From positions 1 to 64,000 of the forward strand of contig NZ_ONZF01000003.1 of the NCBI RefSeq assembly GCF_900302445.1: 64,000 bases of DNA, read 5' to 3'. This document shows, in pieces, positions 56,611 through 64,000 of this stretch. Origin of the DNA: Palleronia abyssalis (GTDB lineage: Bacteria; Pseudomonadota; Alphaproteobacteria; Rhodobacterales; Rhodobacteraceae). The notes beneath the pieces were generated by a model, which saw nothing but the letters and a program-made list of their open reading frames with translations, was not told the DNA's origin and ran no database searches. Numbering within the stretch: position 1 is the stretch's first letter; every line of letters begins with the position of its first letter. A program made the translations under genes and the position numbers.

Positions 56611-57186
56611 TCACGCCGCGGCGCGGGTCTCGCGCACCACAGCGCCATAGCCGCCGTTCTGAAGGAACTCGAACTCAGCCGGATAGGTCTCGCGCCCCAG
56701 CGTCTCGTTGCGGTGGGGGAACCGGCCGAAACGACGAATGACCTCGCGATGCGCACAGGCGTGGATCAGGTTATCCTCTGCCTCGGGCATCCGGGCGTGG
56801 AACAGGCGCACACATCGTTCTTGATCGCTCAGGTTCTCGGAATGCATGAGGGGCAGATAAAAGAACTGACGCGATGGCGGGTCGATCTTCATATCCCACC
56901 CACGGCCGATCGCCACCTTCGCCGCGGCCAGCGCGACGGGATCCAGTGCGAAGCTATCGGAATGACCCCGCCACATGTTCCTCGGAAACTGGTCCGTCAC
57001 GATGGAATAGGCAAGCGTCCCGGAGGGGTAGGTCAACCAAAGTGACAGGCCGCCCGCCCGCGCCTCGACCCAGGTCGCGGCAAACCGGTCACGGCAGGCC
57101 TGGTCCAGATCGTCGTCCTGCTTGTACCAACCTTCCGGACCGACCTCGTCCAGCCAGAAGGACAGAACTTCTTCGGGTGACGCCAT
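56611..57186 (-). CDS. DUF924-family protein
   Basis: The 191-residue protein has the DUF924 pattern: VLSFWLDEVGPEGWYKQDD, FAATWVEARAGGL, IVTDQFPRNMWRG, FFYLPLMHSENLSDQERCV and RFGRFPHRNETLGRE. The family is an all-helical, TPR-like fold of unknown function. The start is supported by GGAG 8 bp upstream. It is a separate minus-strand transcript before the MFS operon. Confidence 0.88.
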   Translation of the reverse strand: MASPEEVLSFWLDEVGPEGWYKQDDDLDQACRDRFAATWVEARAGGLSLWLTYPSGTLAYSIVTDQFPRNMWRGHSDSFALDPVALAAAKVAIGRGWDMKIDPPSRQFFYLPLMHSENLSDQERCVRLFHARMPEAEDNLIHACAHREVIRRFGRFPHRNETLGRETYPAEFEFLQNGGYGAVVRETRAAA

Positions 57187-57261
57187 GGTGAATGCTCCTC
57201 TTGGGTCCCCAGTTACCGTAGCGTCACAAATGCCGGGGCCTTACGCAAGGGCCGTTCCGGG

Positions 57262-58506
57262 TCATTCTTCATCCTGTTGCTCGGCCGCCCATTCCTGACC
57301 CGCGGTCAGGCCCACCGACGAAACCGATGGGGTAAGCACGACATAGGCGCCCGTCTCGTCGGAACTGGGCGCGGTCCGGCGGGTCATCCGGTAGGCCGCG
57401 TAAGCAGCCAGCAGCGCAAGAAGGGCGCCCACGAAAACCCAGAACCCGCGCGGACCGATCGCCGTCATCAATCCACCGATCGCCAGCGGACCGGCGACGG
57501 CGCCCATCCCGTTGATGAAAAGCAGCCCGCCCGACGCCGAGGCCATATCGTCGTATTCCAGATAATCTGCGGTGTATGCGATCAACAGGGAATAAAGGGG
57601 ATTGATCATCCCGCCGACGATGAAGCCCACCGTGATCAGAATCGACAGACTGGGCGGCAACACGACGCCGGCCAGGCTGGCGACAACACCGATAACCGAA
57701 CATCCCAGGATCAGCAGGCGGCGGTCGACGCGGTCCGAGATCCAGCCGACGGGGTATTGCAGCAGCAGCCCGCCCATGAAGATCGCGCCGATGAACGTCC
57801 CGATCTCGGTAACGGTCAGTCCGGCCTGTGCGCCGTAAACCGACGCCATGCCGAACTGGGCCGAATACATGCCGCCCGAAAGGAACATGCCCACGCACCC
57901 CAGCGGGGACGACTGGAACAACCGCTTGAGGCTCATGGGTTTGGTCGAGGCGAAAGGTGGTGTCGGCGTGATCGACAGAAGGATGGGCGCGAAGGACAGC
58001 GACACCAGAACGGACGGAATGACGAACAGGATGAAGCCCGACGGGTCGCCCAGGACGATCACCGACTGCGCCGTCACGATTCCGCCCATCTGAACGATCA
58101 TGTAGATCGACAGCGCCTGACCGCGGTTCTCGCTGGTCGTGGCGTTGTTCAGCCAGCTTTCTGCGGTGACATAGACGCCCGAAAAGCAAAATCCGATGAT
58201 CACCCGAAGGGCGATCCAGGCCCATGGCTCGGTGATCGACGGGTAAAGGATCAGGACGGCGGATATAAAAGACGCCAAGGCGGCGAAGACGCGAACATGC
58301 CCGACCCTCCGGATCATCTCCGGCGCCAGACGCGATCCACCCAGGAATCCGGCGAAATAGGCCGCCATGACAATCGACATCTCGAAGGTCGAGAACCCCT
58401 CGATATCACCACGGATACCCAGAAGGGTGCCCTGCATCCCGTTCCCGATCATCAGAAGGCCCATGCCCAGAAAGAGGGCCCAGGCGCTGCCCAGAACTGC
58501 AATCAT
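57262..58506 (-). CDS. MFS transporter (YcaD-like)
   Basis: This 414-residue transporter has 12 hydrophobic segments. RVIIGFCFSGVYVTAESWLN and PVGWISDRVDRRLLILG resemble the YcaD/MFS_1 group of bacterial transporters of uncertain substrate. The start at 58506 (MIAVLGSAW) is preferred: AAGGAG lies 9 bp before it, whereas the same sequence directly abuts the alternative ATG at 58515. Confidence 0.85.
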   Translation of the reverse strand: MIAVLGSAWALFLGMGLLMIGNGMQGTLLGIRGDIEGFSTFEMSIVMAAYFAGFLGGSRLAPEMIRRVGHVRVFAALASFISAVLILYPSITEPWAWIALRVIIGFCFSGVYVTAESWLNNATTSENRGQALSIYMIVQMGGIVTAQSVIVLGDPSGFILFVIPSVLVSLSFAPILLSITPTPPFASTKPMSLKRLFQSSPLGCVGMFLSGGMYSAQFGMASVYGAQAGLTVTEIGTFIGAIFMGGLLLQYPVGWISDRVDRRLLILGCSVIGVVASLAGVVLPPSLSILITVGFIVGGMINPLYSLLIAYTADYLEYDDMASASGGLLFINGMGAVAGPLAIGGLMTAIGPRGFWVFVGALLALLAAYAAYRMTRRTAPSSDETGAYVVLTPSVSSVGLTAGQEWAAEQQDEE

Positions 58507-58670
58507 TCCCGTCATCTCCTTGTCGGCGCCTGCCCCCAAGGGCGGACGCCGAATGTGCTGCGGCCGACTCGATTCGTCGAAATCGCGCCTATCAAACGGG
58601 TAAATACTTCAACAGGGTAAATCGTCGGACACTATGCCATGGTAGACATTCGCGCCCGCCACAGCTCTCG

Positions 58671-59129
58671 CTACATGCCGCGTGCGGCCTCCAACACCTC
58701 GTCCACGTGGCCCGGCACCTTCACCTTGCGCCACTCGCGTACCACGCTCCTGTCGGGCCCGATCAGGAAGGTCGAGCGTTCGATCCCCATGGAGGTCTTG
58801 CCGTACATCTTCTTCTCGACCCAAGTGCCATAGCGTTCGCAGACATCGCCCTCCTCGTCCGACAGTAGCGCCACCGTCAGACCGTGCTTGTCGCGAAACT
58901 TGTCCTGCTTCTTTACCGGGTCCTTCGAAATCCCAAGGACCGTCACGCCGGCCGCCGCGAAATCGTCGGCGGCATCGGTAAAACCCTTGGCCTCCGTCGT
59001 GCATCCGGGCGTATCGGCCCGCGGGTAGAAGAACAAAACGACGGGGCCTTCGATATCCGACATTCGAACGGTCTCGCCCCCGTCGCGGGGCAGCTCGATC
59101 TCGGGGGCGGTCTGGCCGGTCAGATCCAT
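58671..59129 (-). CDS. bcp: Thioredoxin-dependent thiol peroxidase (BCP/PrxQ)
   Basis: The 152-residue peroxiredoxin has the peroxidatic cysteine in YPRADTPGCTTEAKGF. The usual PrxQ resolving Cys five residues later is Gly here (C-T-T-E-A-K), so it behaves as a 1-Cys or alternative-Cys type. It detoxifies hydroperoxides using thioredoxin or glutaredoxin. The start at 59129 has AAAGGA 7 bp upstream. It diverges from the large DUF3971 gene. Confidence 0.9.
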   Translation of the reverse strand: MDLTGQTAPEIELPRDGGETVRMSDIEGPVVLFFYPRADTPGCTTEAKGFTDAADDFAAAGVTVLGISKDPVKKQDKFRDKHGLTVALLSDEEGDVCERYGTWVEKKMYGKTSMGIERSTFLIGPDRSVVREWRKVKVPGHVDEVLEAARGM

Positions 59130-59264
59130 CGGGGGTCCTTTCCATGTTGCACTGCGCCCAAAGGTGCGATGCCGCGGAGAAAAGGCAACGCCCGACGCGG
59201 ACGTGATCGGAACGCGCCGGTCTGACCGTGGCCAAAGGCTCTCAAAGACGTCAGATTGCCGCCG

Positions 59265-62200
59265 ATGGCAGGGCAGGCAAAACCAAGGCGCAAACGGCGA
59301 CCGGGCGTGATCGGGCACAGCATCCTGCTGGCCACCGGGTTCGTCATCGCGTTCCTGGCAAGCCTGGCTGCGCTGGCACTTTCTGACACACGCCTCGCCT
59401 TGCCCGACGCCCTGGTCGACCGGGTTCAGTCGCGCATCGACGCGCGCCTGGGCGGCATCGACATAGACCTCGGCCGGATCACGGTCGAGATCGACCGCCG
59501 CGGCATACCGCGAGTCTACCTCGAACGGGTGCGCCTATCGTCACCAACGGGCGCCGATCTTGCCAGCCTGTCGGAAATCGGGGTCGCCATCTCACCGGCC
59601 GCCCTCCTCGAAGGGCGCATCGCTCCGCATGTGCTGCGCGTGGGCGGGGCCGACCTGATCTTGCGACGCGATCGCGACGGCCGGTTCGAGATCAGCTTCG
59701 GCGGCGGCGGCAGCTTCACGGCCGAAACACCGGGCGCTCTCCTCGACCTCGTCGAAGACGCGTTCGACCGCCCCCCTCTCGACCGGGTCGTGCGGGTGGA
59801 ACTGCGCAACGCCGCAATCGCGGTCGAGGACGCGCGCACCGCCCGCGTCTGGCAGATCACCAATGGCAGCGCGGTGCTGACCCGCGACGACGAGGGGCTG
59901 GATTTCGGACTGAACGCCGACCTCTTCAACGGGTCGGACACCCTTGCACGGCTGCAACTGTCGATCGCCACGGACTTGGACGATTCCAGCGCCCAGCTGC
60001 GGGCCGAACTGGATCGCGTGGCCGCGTCGGACATCGCGCTGCAATCCCCTGCCCTGGCGGTCCTGTCGGTCCTGAACGCGCCGATCTCCGGCGCCCTCCG
60101 GACCACCTTGGCGGCCGACGGCACGCTTGACGGACTGGCGGGCACGCTGCAGATCGGCGCCGGCGCGCTCAGCCCGCGGGCCGAGGCGCGACCGCTGTCG
60201 TTCGGCGGCGCGCGCGCCTATTTCGACTTCGACCCCGCGACAAACCGCATCGCCTTTTCCGAGGTCGCCGTCAGCGCCCGCGAAGGGTCGGCCCGCCTTT
60301 CGGGCCATGCCGACCTGTCCGAGATCGGGCCGAACGGCTTTCCCCGCGCGCTGCTGGGTCAGTTCAGCGTGGATCGACTGCGTATCACCACGCCCGACCT
60401 GTTCCCCGAGCCTGTGGAGGTTCGCGGCGGTTCCGTCGATCTGCGCCTGCGGCTCGACCCTTTCACCGTGGAAGTCGGTGAATGGGCCCTTCCGTCCGAC
60501 ACGGGCCAGCCGAAGGATGCCCTGCGTGGCACTGCCCGGGCGACAGCAGGCGAGGACGGCTGGTCCGCCGACCTCAGTCTGCGGACCCAGCAGATGCAGG
60601 CGACGCGTCTGCGCCAACTCTGGCCGGTTCCGGTGGCGCGGAAGGCGCGGGCGTTCTTCCTGGAACGGGTCGAGGCCGGCACGATCATCGACCCCGTCGT
60701 GTCGCTCCGCATGCGCCCCGATCTGCCCAAGCCCCGGACGGATATCAGCTTCGGGTTCACCTCCGCGAGCGCCCGGGTAGTGCCGTTCCTGCCCCTCATT
60801 ACCGAAGCTGCCGGGTTCGCCAACCTTGCCGACGGGCGCTTCTCGCTGCGCCTCGACGAAGGGCGAATGACCCCCGCGGGCCGGTCCCCGGTGAACCTGT
60901 CAGGCACGACATTCACCATTCCCGAAACCCGCCTCCGGCCGCCGCCGGCCGAGATCGATCTCGTGACCGAAGGGCCGCTGGCATCGATCCTAGCCTTGGT
61001 CGACCGCCCGCCCCTTTCGGTTCTGTCGCGCAGCGACCGAAGCCCCGACATCGCCCAGGGCACCGCGTCGGGGCGGACGCTGATCGAATTGCCCCTGAAA
61101 AAGGGCCTGACGATAGAGGATGTCGCGTTCGACGTTTCCGGCACCATCACCGACTTCCAGTCGGACAGCGCGGTGAACGGTCGATCGATCCGGTCGACCA
61201 GCGTCGATGTCGCGGTCGACAAGGACGAAATCCGGGCCGATGGCGCCTTCACCTTCGACGGCGTTCCGTTCCGCGGGGCATGGATCCAGAACCTGTCCGG
61301 TCCCGACCGCGGCAAAGGCTCGGTCGAGGGGACGGCGACGGTATCGGACGACAGCCTGGCTGCCCTGGGCATCGCCCTGCCCGACGGGCTGCTGAGCGGA
61401 ACCGGAACGGCAGATATCCGCGTGGACCTCGCCACGGGACGATCCCCGCGGCTGACGGCAAGCTCGGACCTGTCCGGGATCGGCATGGCAGTCGACGCCG
61501 TCAACTGGCGGCTGCGTCCGGATCAGAAGGGCAGCTTCGACCTTGCCGCGACGCTAGGCGCGACGCCTGTGGTTGACCGGATACGGCTGGATGGGCCTGG
61601 CCTTTCGGCGCGCGGCAGCGTGCGCCTAAGCGATGGGGGCGGGTTCGGGGCGCTGACGCTCGACCGTGTCGTGCTGGGCGATTGGCTGGATGCGAGTGTC
61701 CAGATCACGGCCCGCGGCACCGGCCAACCCCCGGCCATCGCCGTCACGTCCGGCAGCGTCGATCTGCGCCGGGCCCAACTGGGGGGCAGTGGCGAAGGCT
61801 CCGGGGGTGATCGCGGTCCGGTGACCCTGCGCCTCGACCGGGTGACGCTGACTGACACGATCGCCCTGCGCGATGCGCGCGTGGACCTGTCCGCGGGATC
61901 TATCCTGTCGGGCAGTTTTAGCGGTCTCGTCAATGGCGGTGTTGCTGTCGCGGGCGCCCTGCAGGGCGAGGCGCAGGGCACCGCGATCCGCGTTCAGACC
62001 CACGATGCCGGGGCGCTGCTGCGCGACGCGGGACTGGTGGACCGCGTGCAAGGCGGCCAAATGGAGGTCATCCTGCGCCCTACCGGCGCGCGCGGCACCT
62101 ACGAGGGGCAGGCCCGCGTCCTGAACCCTCTGTTGCGCGATGCACCGGCGGTTGCTGAACTCCTCTCGGCAATTTCGGTGGTGGGACTTTTGGAACAGCT

Positions 62201-62555
62201 TGGTACATCCGGCATCCCGTTCGAGGAGGTCAGCGCGGAGTTCCGCGTCGCGCCCCAGCGCATCACGCTCTACCGGTCCTCGGCGGTCGGAGCGTCGCTT
62301 GGCCTCTCCATGGATGGCGTGTACGACACCGTGAACAAGCGAATGGACATGCAGGGCGTGGTGTCGCCGATCTATCTTCTCAATCGCATCGGCTCGATCT
62401 TCACCCGGCGGGGCGAGGGGCTGTTCGGCGTGAACTTTACCTTGCAAGGGCCGGTCTCGGAGCCGCAGGTCGGGGTGAACCCGCTGTCCATCCTGACCCC
62501 GGGCATGTTCCGCGAGATCTTCCGACGCCCGCCCCCGGTGCGTCCGACCCAATGA
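59265..62555 (+). CDS. Large DUF3971/AsmA-like (YhdP-type) envelope protein
   Basis: The 1096-residue protein has one N-terminal signal-anchor ([25 protein letters not shown]... region, about 17-45) and a long periplasmic, beta-rich region with the C-terminal AsmA-like end ([66 protein letters not shown] split over that tail). Proteins of this TamB/YhdP group bridge the periplasm and move phospholipids to the outer membrane. The ATG at 59265 is favoured over a TTG three codons upstream. The stop overlaps the region just before queA. Confidence 0.85.
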   Translation: MAGQAKPRRKRRPGVIGHSILLATGFVIAFLASLAALALSDTRLALPDALVDRVQSRIDARLGGIDIDLGRITVEIDRRGIPRVYLERVRLSSPTGADLASLSEIGVAISPAALLEGRIAPHVLRVGGADLILRRDRDGRFEISFGGGGSFTAETPGALLDLVEDAFDRPPLDRVVRVELRNAAIAVEDARTARVWQITNGSAVLTRDDEGLDFGLNADLFNGSDTLARLQLSIATDLDDSSAQLRAELDRVAASDIALQSPALAVLSVLNAPISGALRTTLAADGTLDGLAGTLQIGAGALSPRAEARPLSFGGARAYFDFDPATNRIAFSEVAVSAREGSARLSGHADLSEIGPNGFPRALLGQFSVDRLRITTPDLFPEPVEVRGGSVDLRLRLDPFTVEVGEWALPSDTGQPKDALRGTARATAGEDGWSADLSLRTQQMQATRLRQLWPVPVARKARAFFLERVEAGTIIDPVVSLRMRPDLPKPRTDISFGFTSASARVVPFLPLITEAAGFANLADGRFSLRLDEGRMTPAGRSPVNLSGTTFTIPETRLRPPPAEIDLVTEGPLASILALVDRPPLSVLSRSDRSPDIAQGTASGRTLIELPLKKGLTIEDVAFDVSGTITDFQSDSAVNGRSIRSTSVDVAVDKDEIRADGAFTFDGVPFRGAWIQNLSGPDRGKGSVEGTATVSDDSLAALGIALPDGLLSGTGTADIRVDLATGRSPRLTASSDLSGIGMAVDAVNWRLRPDQKGSFDLAATLGATPVVDRIRLDGPGLSARGSVRLSDGGGFGALTLDRVVLGDWLDASVQITARGTGQPPAIAVTSGSVDLRRAQLGGSGEGSGGDRGPVTLRLDRVTLTDTIALRDARVDLSAGSILSGSFSGLVNGGVAVAGALQGEAQGTAIRVQTHDAGALLRDAGLVDRVQGGQMEVILRPTGARGTYEGQARVLNPLLRDAPAVAELLSAISVVGLLEQLGTSGIPFEEVSAEFRVAPQRITLYRSSAVGASLGLSMDGVYDTVNKRMDMQGVVSPIYLLNRIGSIFTRRGEGLFGVNFTLQGPVSEPQVGVNPLSILTPGMFREIFRRPPPVRPTQ

Positions 62556-62563
62556 GACAGCCC

Positions 62564-63619
62564 ATGCGCCTTTCCGATTTCGACTTCGACCTTCCCGACG
62601 ACCTTATCGCCGTCCGGCCCGCGCGGCCCAGATCCTCGGCCCGGATGCTGGTGGCGCAAGGTGCGCGGATCACCGACGCGCACGCCTATGACCTGCCCGA
62701 CTGGCTTCGACCCGGCGACCGTCTGGTGTTGAACGACACCAAGGTCATCCCCGCCAGACTGACAGGCCGGCGCGTCCGTGACGGCGGCGAGGGCGCGAAG
62801 ATCGAAGTGACGCTGCTGGAGCCACGCGCCGAGGGCACATGGACCGCGCTTCTCAAACCCCTGAAAAAGGTGCGCGACGGCGAGGTGGTTTGGTTCTCCG
62901 AAGGCTTCTCGGCCACAGTCGAAGGGCGCGACAGTGGACAGGCCACCTTGCGCTTCAACCTCGACGGCGACGATTTCGACGCCGCCCTCGCCGCAGCCGG
63001 TGCGATGCCCCTGCCCCCCTACATCGCCGCCAAGCGCGCCGCCGATGTCGCCGATCGCGAGGATTACCAGACAGTCTGGGCCCGGCATCAGGGCGCGGTC
63101 GCCGCCCCGACGGCGTCGCTGCATTTCGACGAGGCGCTGCTTCAGGCGCTGGCCGACCGTGGTGTCGGTTTCACCCACGTCACCCTGCATGTCGGCGCGG
63201 GGACTTTCCTGCCGGTTAAGGTGGACGACATCCGCGACCACAAGATGCACGCCGAATGGGGCGAGGTCAGTCAACAAGCCGCCGCCGAGATCATGGAAAC
63301 GAAGCGCCGGGGCGGTCGGGTGATCCCCGTGGGCACCACGGCCCTGCGCCTGATCGAAACGGCCGCCACCGACCACGGGGTGATCGCCCCGTGGCACGGC
63401 AACACCGACATCTTCATCACGCCGGGTTTTTCGTTCCGGATCGCCGACGCGCTGATGACGAATTTCCACCTGCCGAAATCCACGTTGATGATGCTGGTTT
63501 CGGCCTTTCTGGGCGTCGACGAGATCCGCGCCGTCTATGACCACGCCATCGCGCAGTGCTATCGCTTCGTTTCCTACGGCGACGCCTCGCTTCTGATCCC
63601 AGAAGACCGCCCGGCATGA
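62564..63619 (+). CDS. queA: S-adenosylmethionine:tRNA ribosyltransferase-isomerase
   Basis: The enzyme builds epoxyqueuosine in tRNA by transferring ribose from SAM to preQ1-tRNA. The 351-residue sequence has [46 protein letters not shown] and the [21 protein letters not shown] signature. The start at 62564 ([11 protein letters not shown]) matches the family; an upstream ATG at 62552 overlapping the previous stop is possible. The stop overlaps the channel gene by 4 nt. Confidence 0.95.
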   Translation: MRLSDFDFDLPDDLIAVRPARPRSSARMLVAQGARITDAHAYDLPDWLRPGDRLVLNDTKVIPARLTGRRVRDGGEGAKIEVTLLEPRAEGTWTALLKPLKKVRDGEVVWFSEGFSATVEGRDSGQATLRFNLDGDDFDAALAAAGAMPLPPYIAAKRAADVADREDYQTVWARHQGAVAAPTASLHFDEALLQALADRGVGFTHVTLHVGAGTFLPVKVDDIRDHKMHAEWGEVSQQAAAEIMETKRRGGRVIPVGTTALRLIETAATDHGVIAPWHGNTDIFITPGFSFRIADALMTNFHLPKSTLMMLVSAFLGVDEIRAVYDHAIAQCYRFVSYGDASLLIPEDRPA

Positions 63620-64000
63620 TCCGCGCGCTGTACGAGGGCGAGGATCGCAAGGCGCTGGCGTTCCGGGGCGCCCTGTTCGTCTTCGACCTGGCGACCATCG
63701 CGTATTTCCTGCTGACGGCCACGGCGACCATCGACTCGACGATCCTGGCGGTCGACCTTGCCATCAGTGTCTTCGTCGCCGCAGATCTGATCGCGCGGTT
63801 CTCGATCTCCGACCATCGCTGGAAGTTCTTTCTCTCGGTTACGACCTTGGCCGATATCGTGGTCATCGCGACACTGCTCGTCCCGCTGTTCGCCGGGTCG
63901 AACCTGGCTTTCCTGCGTGCCTTGCGCATCCTTCGGCTGTTGCGCGGCTTCCACCTGATGCGTCAACTGGACAATGTGTTCCAGGTCATCTCGGTCAATA
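63616..64000 (+). CDS. Voltage-gated ion channel-like protein (partial, runs off the window)
   Basis: The first 128 residues show four hydrophobic helices: [17 protein letters not shown] (S1), a second from [19 protein letters not shown], a third from [16 protein letters not shown], and an S4 voltage sensor with arginines every third residue ([19 protein letters not shown]). This is the layout of bacterial potassium or ion-transport channels. The pore and C-terminus lie beyond base 64000. It is translationally coupled to queA. Confidence 0.8.
   Translation, partial: MIRALYEGEDRKALAFRGALFVFDLATIAYFLLTATATIDSTILAVDLAISVFVAADLIARFSISDHRWKFFLSVTTLADIVVIATLLVPLFAGSNLAFLRALRILRLLRGFHLMRQLDNVFQVISVN

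Overview
The window is chromosomal DNA of a high-GC alphaproteobacterium, almost certainly a member of the Rhodobacteraceae (Roseobacter-type). The evidence is the combination of a split, cobalamin-dependent methionine-synthase-like system (separate homocysteine-, methyl-folate- and corrinoid-binding proteins plus a RACo-type reactivator and DUF1638), the purC-purS-purQ arrangement beside an ATPase zeta-type inhibitor, an RNase E whose S1 domain is split by an acidic insertion, an alphaproteobacterial LexA box (GAAC-N7-GAAC) ahead of uvrA, and a DctBD pair. Genes are densely packed with many 1 to 8 nt overlaps.

Layout. 1-2443 is a decayed mobile-element end: an IS3-family transposase remnant, then a frameshifted and truncated integrase beside tRNA-Asn. 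2502-7902 is mixed housekeeping (metallo-hydrolase, EnvZ-like kinase, acetyltransferase, RlmE, Ppx/GppA). 8154-13375 is a plus-strand one-carbon operon (PF13769 protein, MTHFR-like protein, HAD phosphatase, methyl-THF:corrinoid methyltransferase, small protein, ferredoxin/ASKHA corrinoid reactivator) followed by tRNA-Gly. 13553-18930 is a glycine-betaine demethylation locus (gbcA-gbcB-dgcA with a divergent LysR gene). 18943-29505 holds guaB, sspB, fumC, two small genes, a P450 pair, ccdA, tusA and rne. 29884-32974 is dctBD. 33012-35219 is the purC-purS-nucleotidase-purQ operon. 35729-41988 is the second methyl-transfer locus (homocysteine methyltransferase, radical SAM gene, corrinoid protein, three unrelated genes, DUF1638). 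41985-48967 holds sufE, a CPA antiporter, a GH13 alpha-glucosidase, dgt and an A-type Fe-S carrier. 48935-50704 is an AT-rich AIPR-family (abortive-infection) gene wedged between housekeeping genes. 50825-64000 holds xth, uvrA, two MFS transporters, bcp, a large DUF3971/AsmA-like protein, queA and the start of an ion channel.

How the genes work together. GbcAB and DgcA strip methyl groups from glycine betaine and dimethylglycine as formaldehyde. The folate enzymes and the split corrinoid system can carry one-carbon units to homocysteine. RACo re-reduces inactive cob(II)alamin. The most interesting signal is in this distributed system. The corrinoid protein begins with a strongly acidic segment (12 Asp/Glu and no Lys/Arg in its first 27 residues). 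The three proteins expected to dock on it (homocysteine methyltransferase, methyl-THF methyltransferase, RACo), encoded up to 28 kb apart, each end in an arginine-rich tail. This suggests an electrostatic docking code that replaces the covalent linkers of one-piece MetH.

Other notable points are a DctD-like regulator without the sigma-54 GAFTGA loop, a repeated 3'-end element with an unexplained conserved core, helically phased GTGCAC repeats and a perfect 19-bp-arm palindrome in the decayed integrase region, and the AIPR cargo gene.
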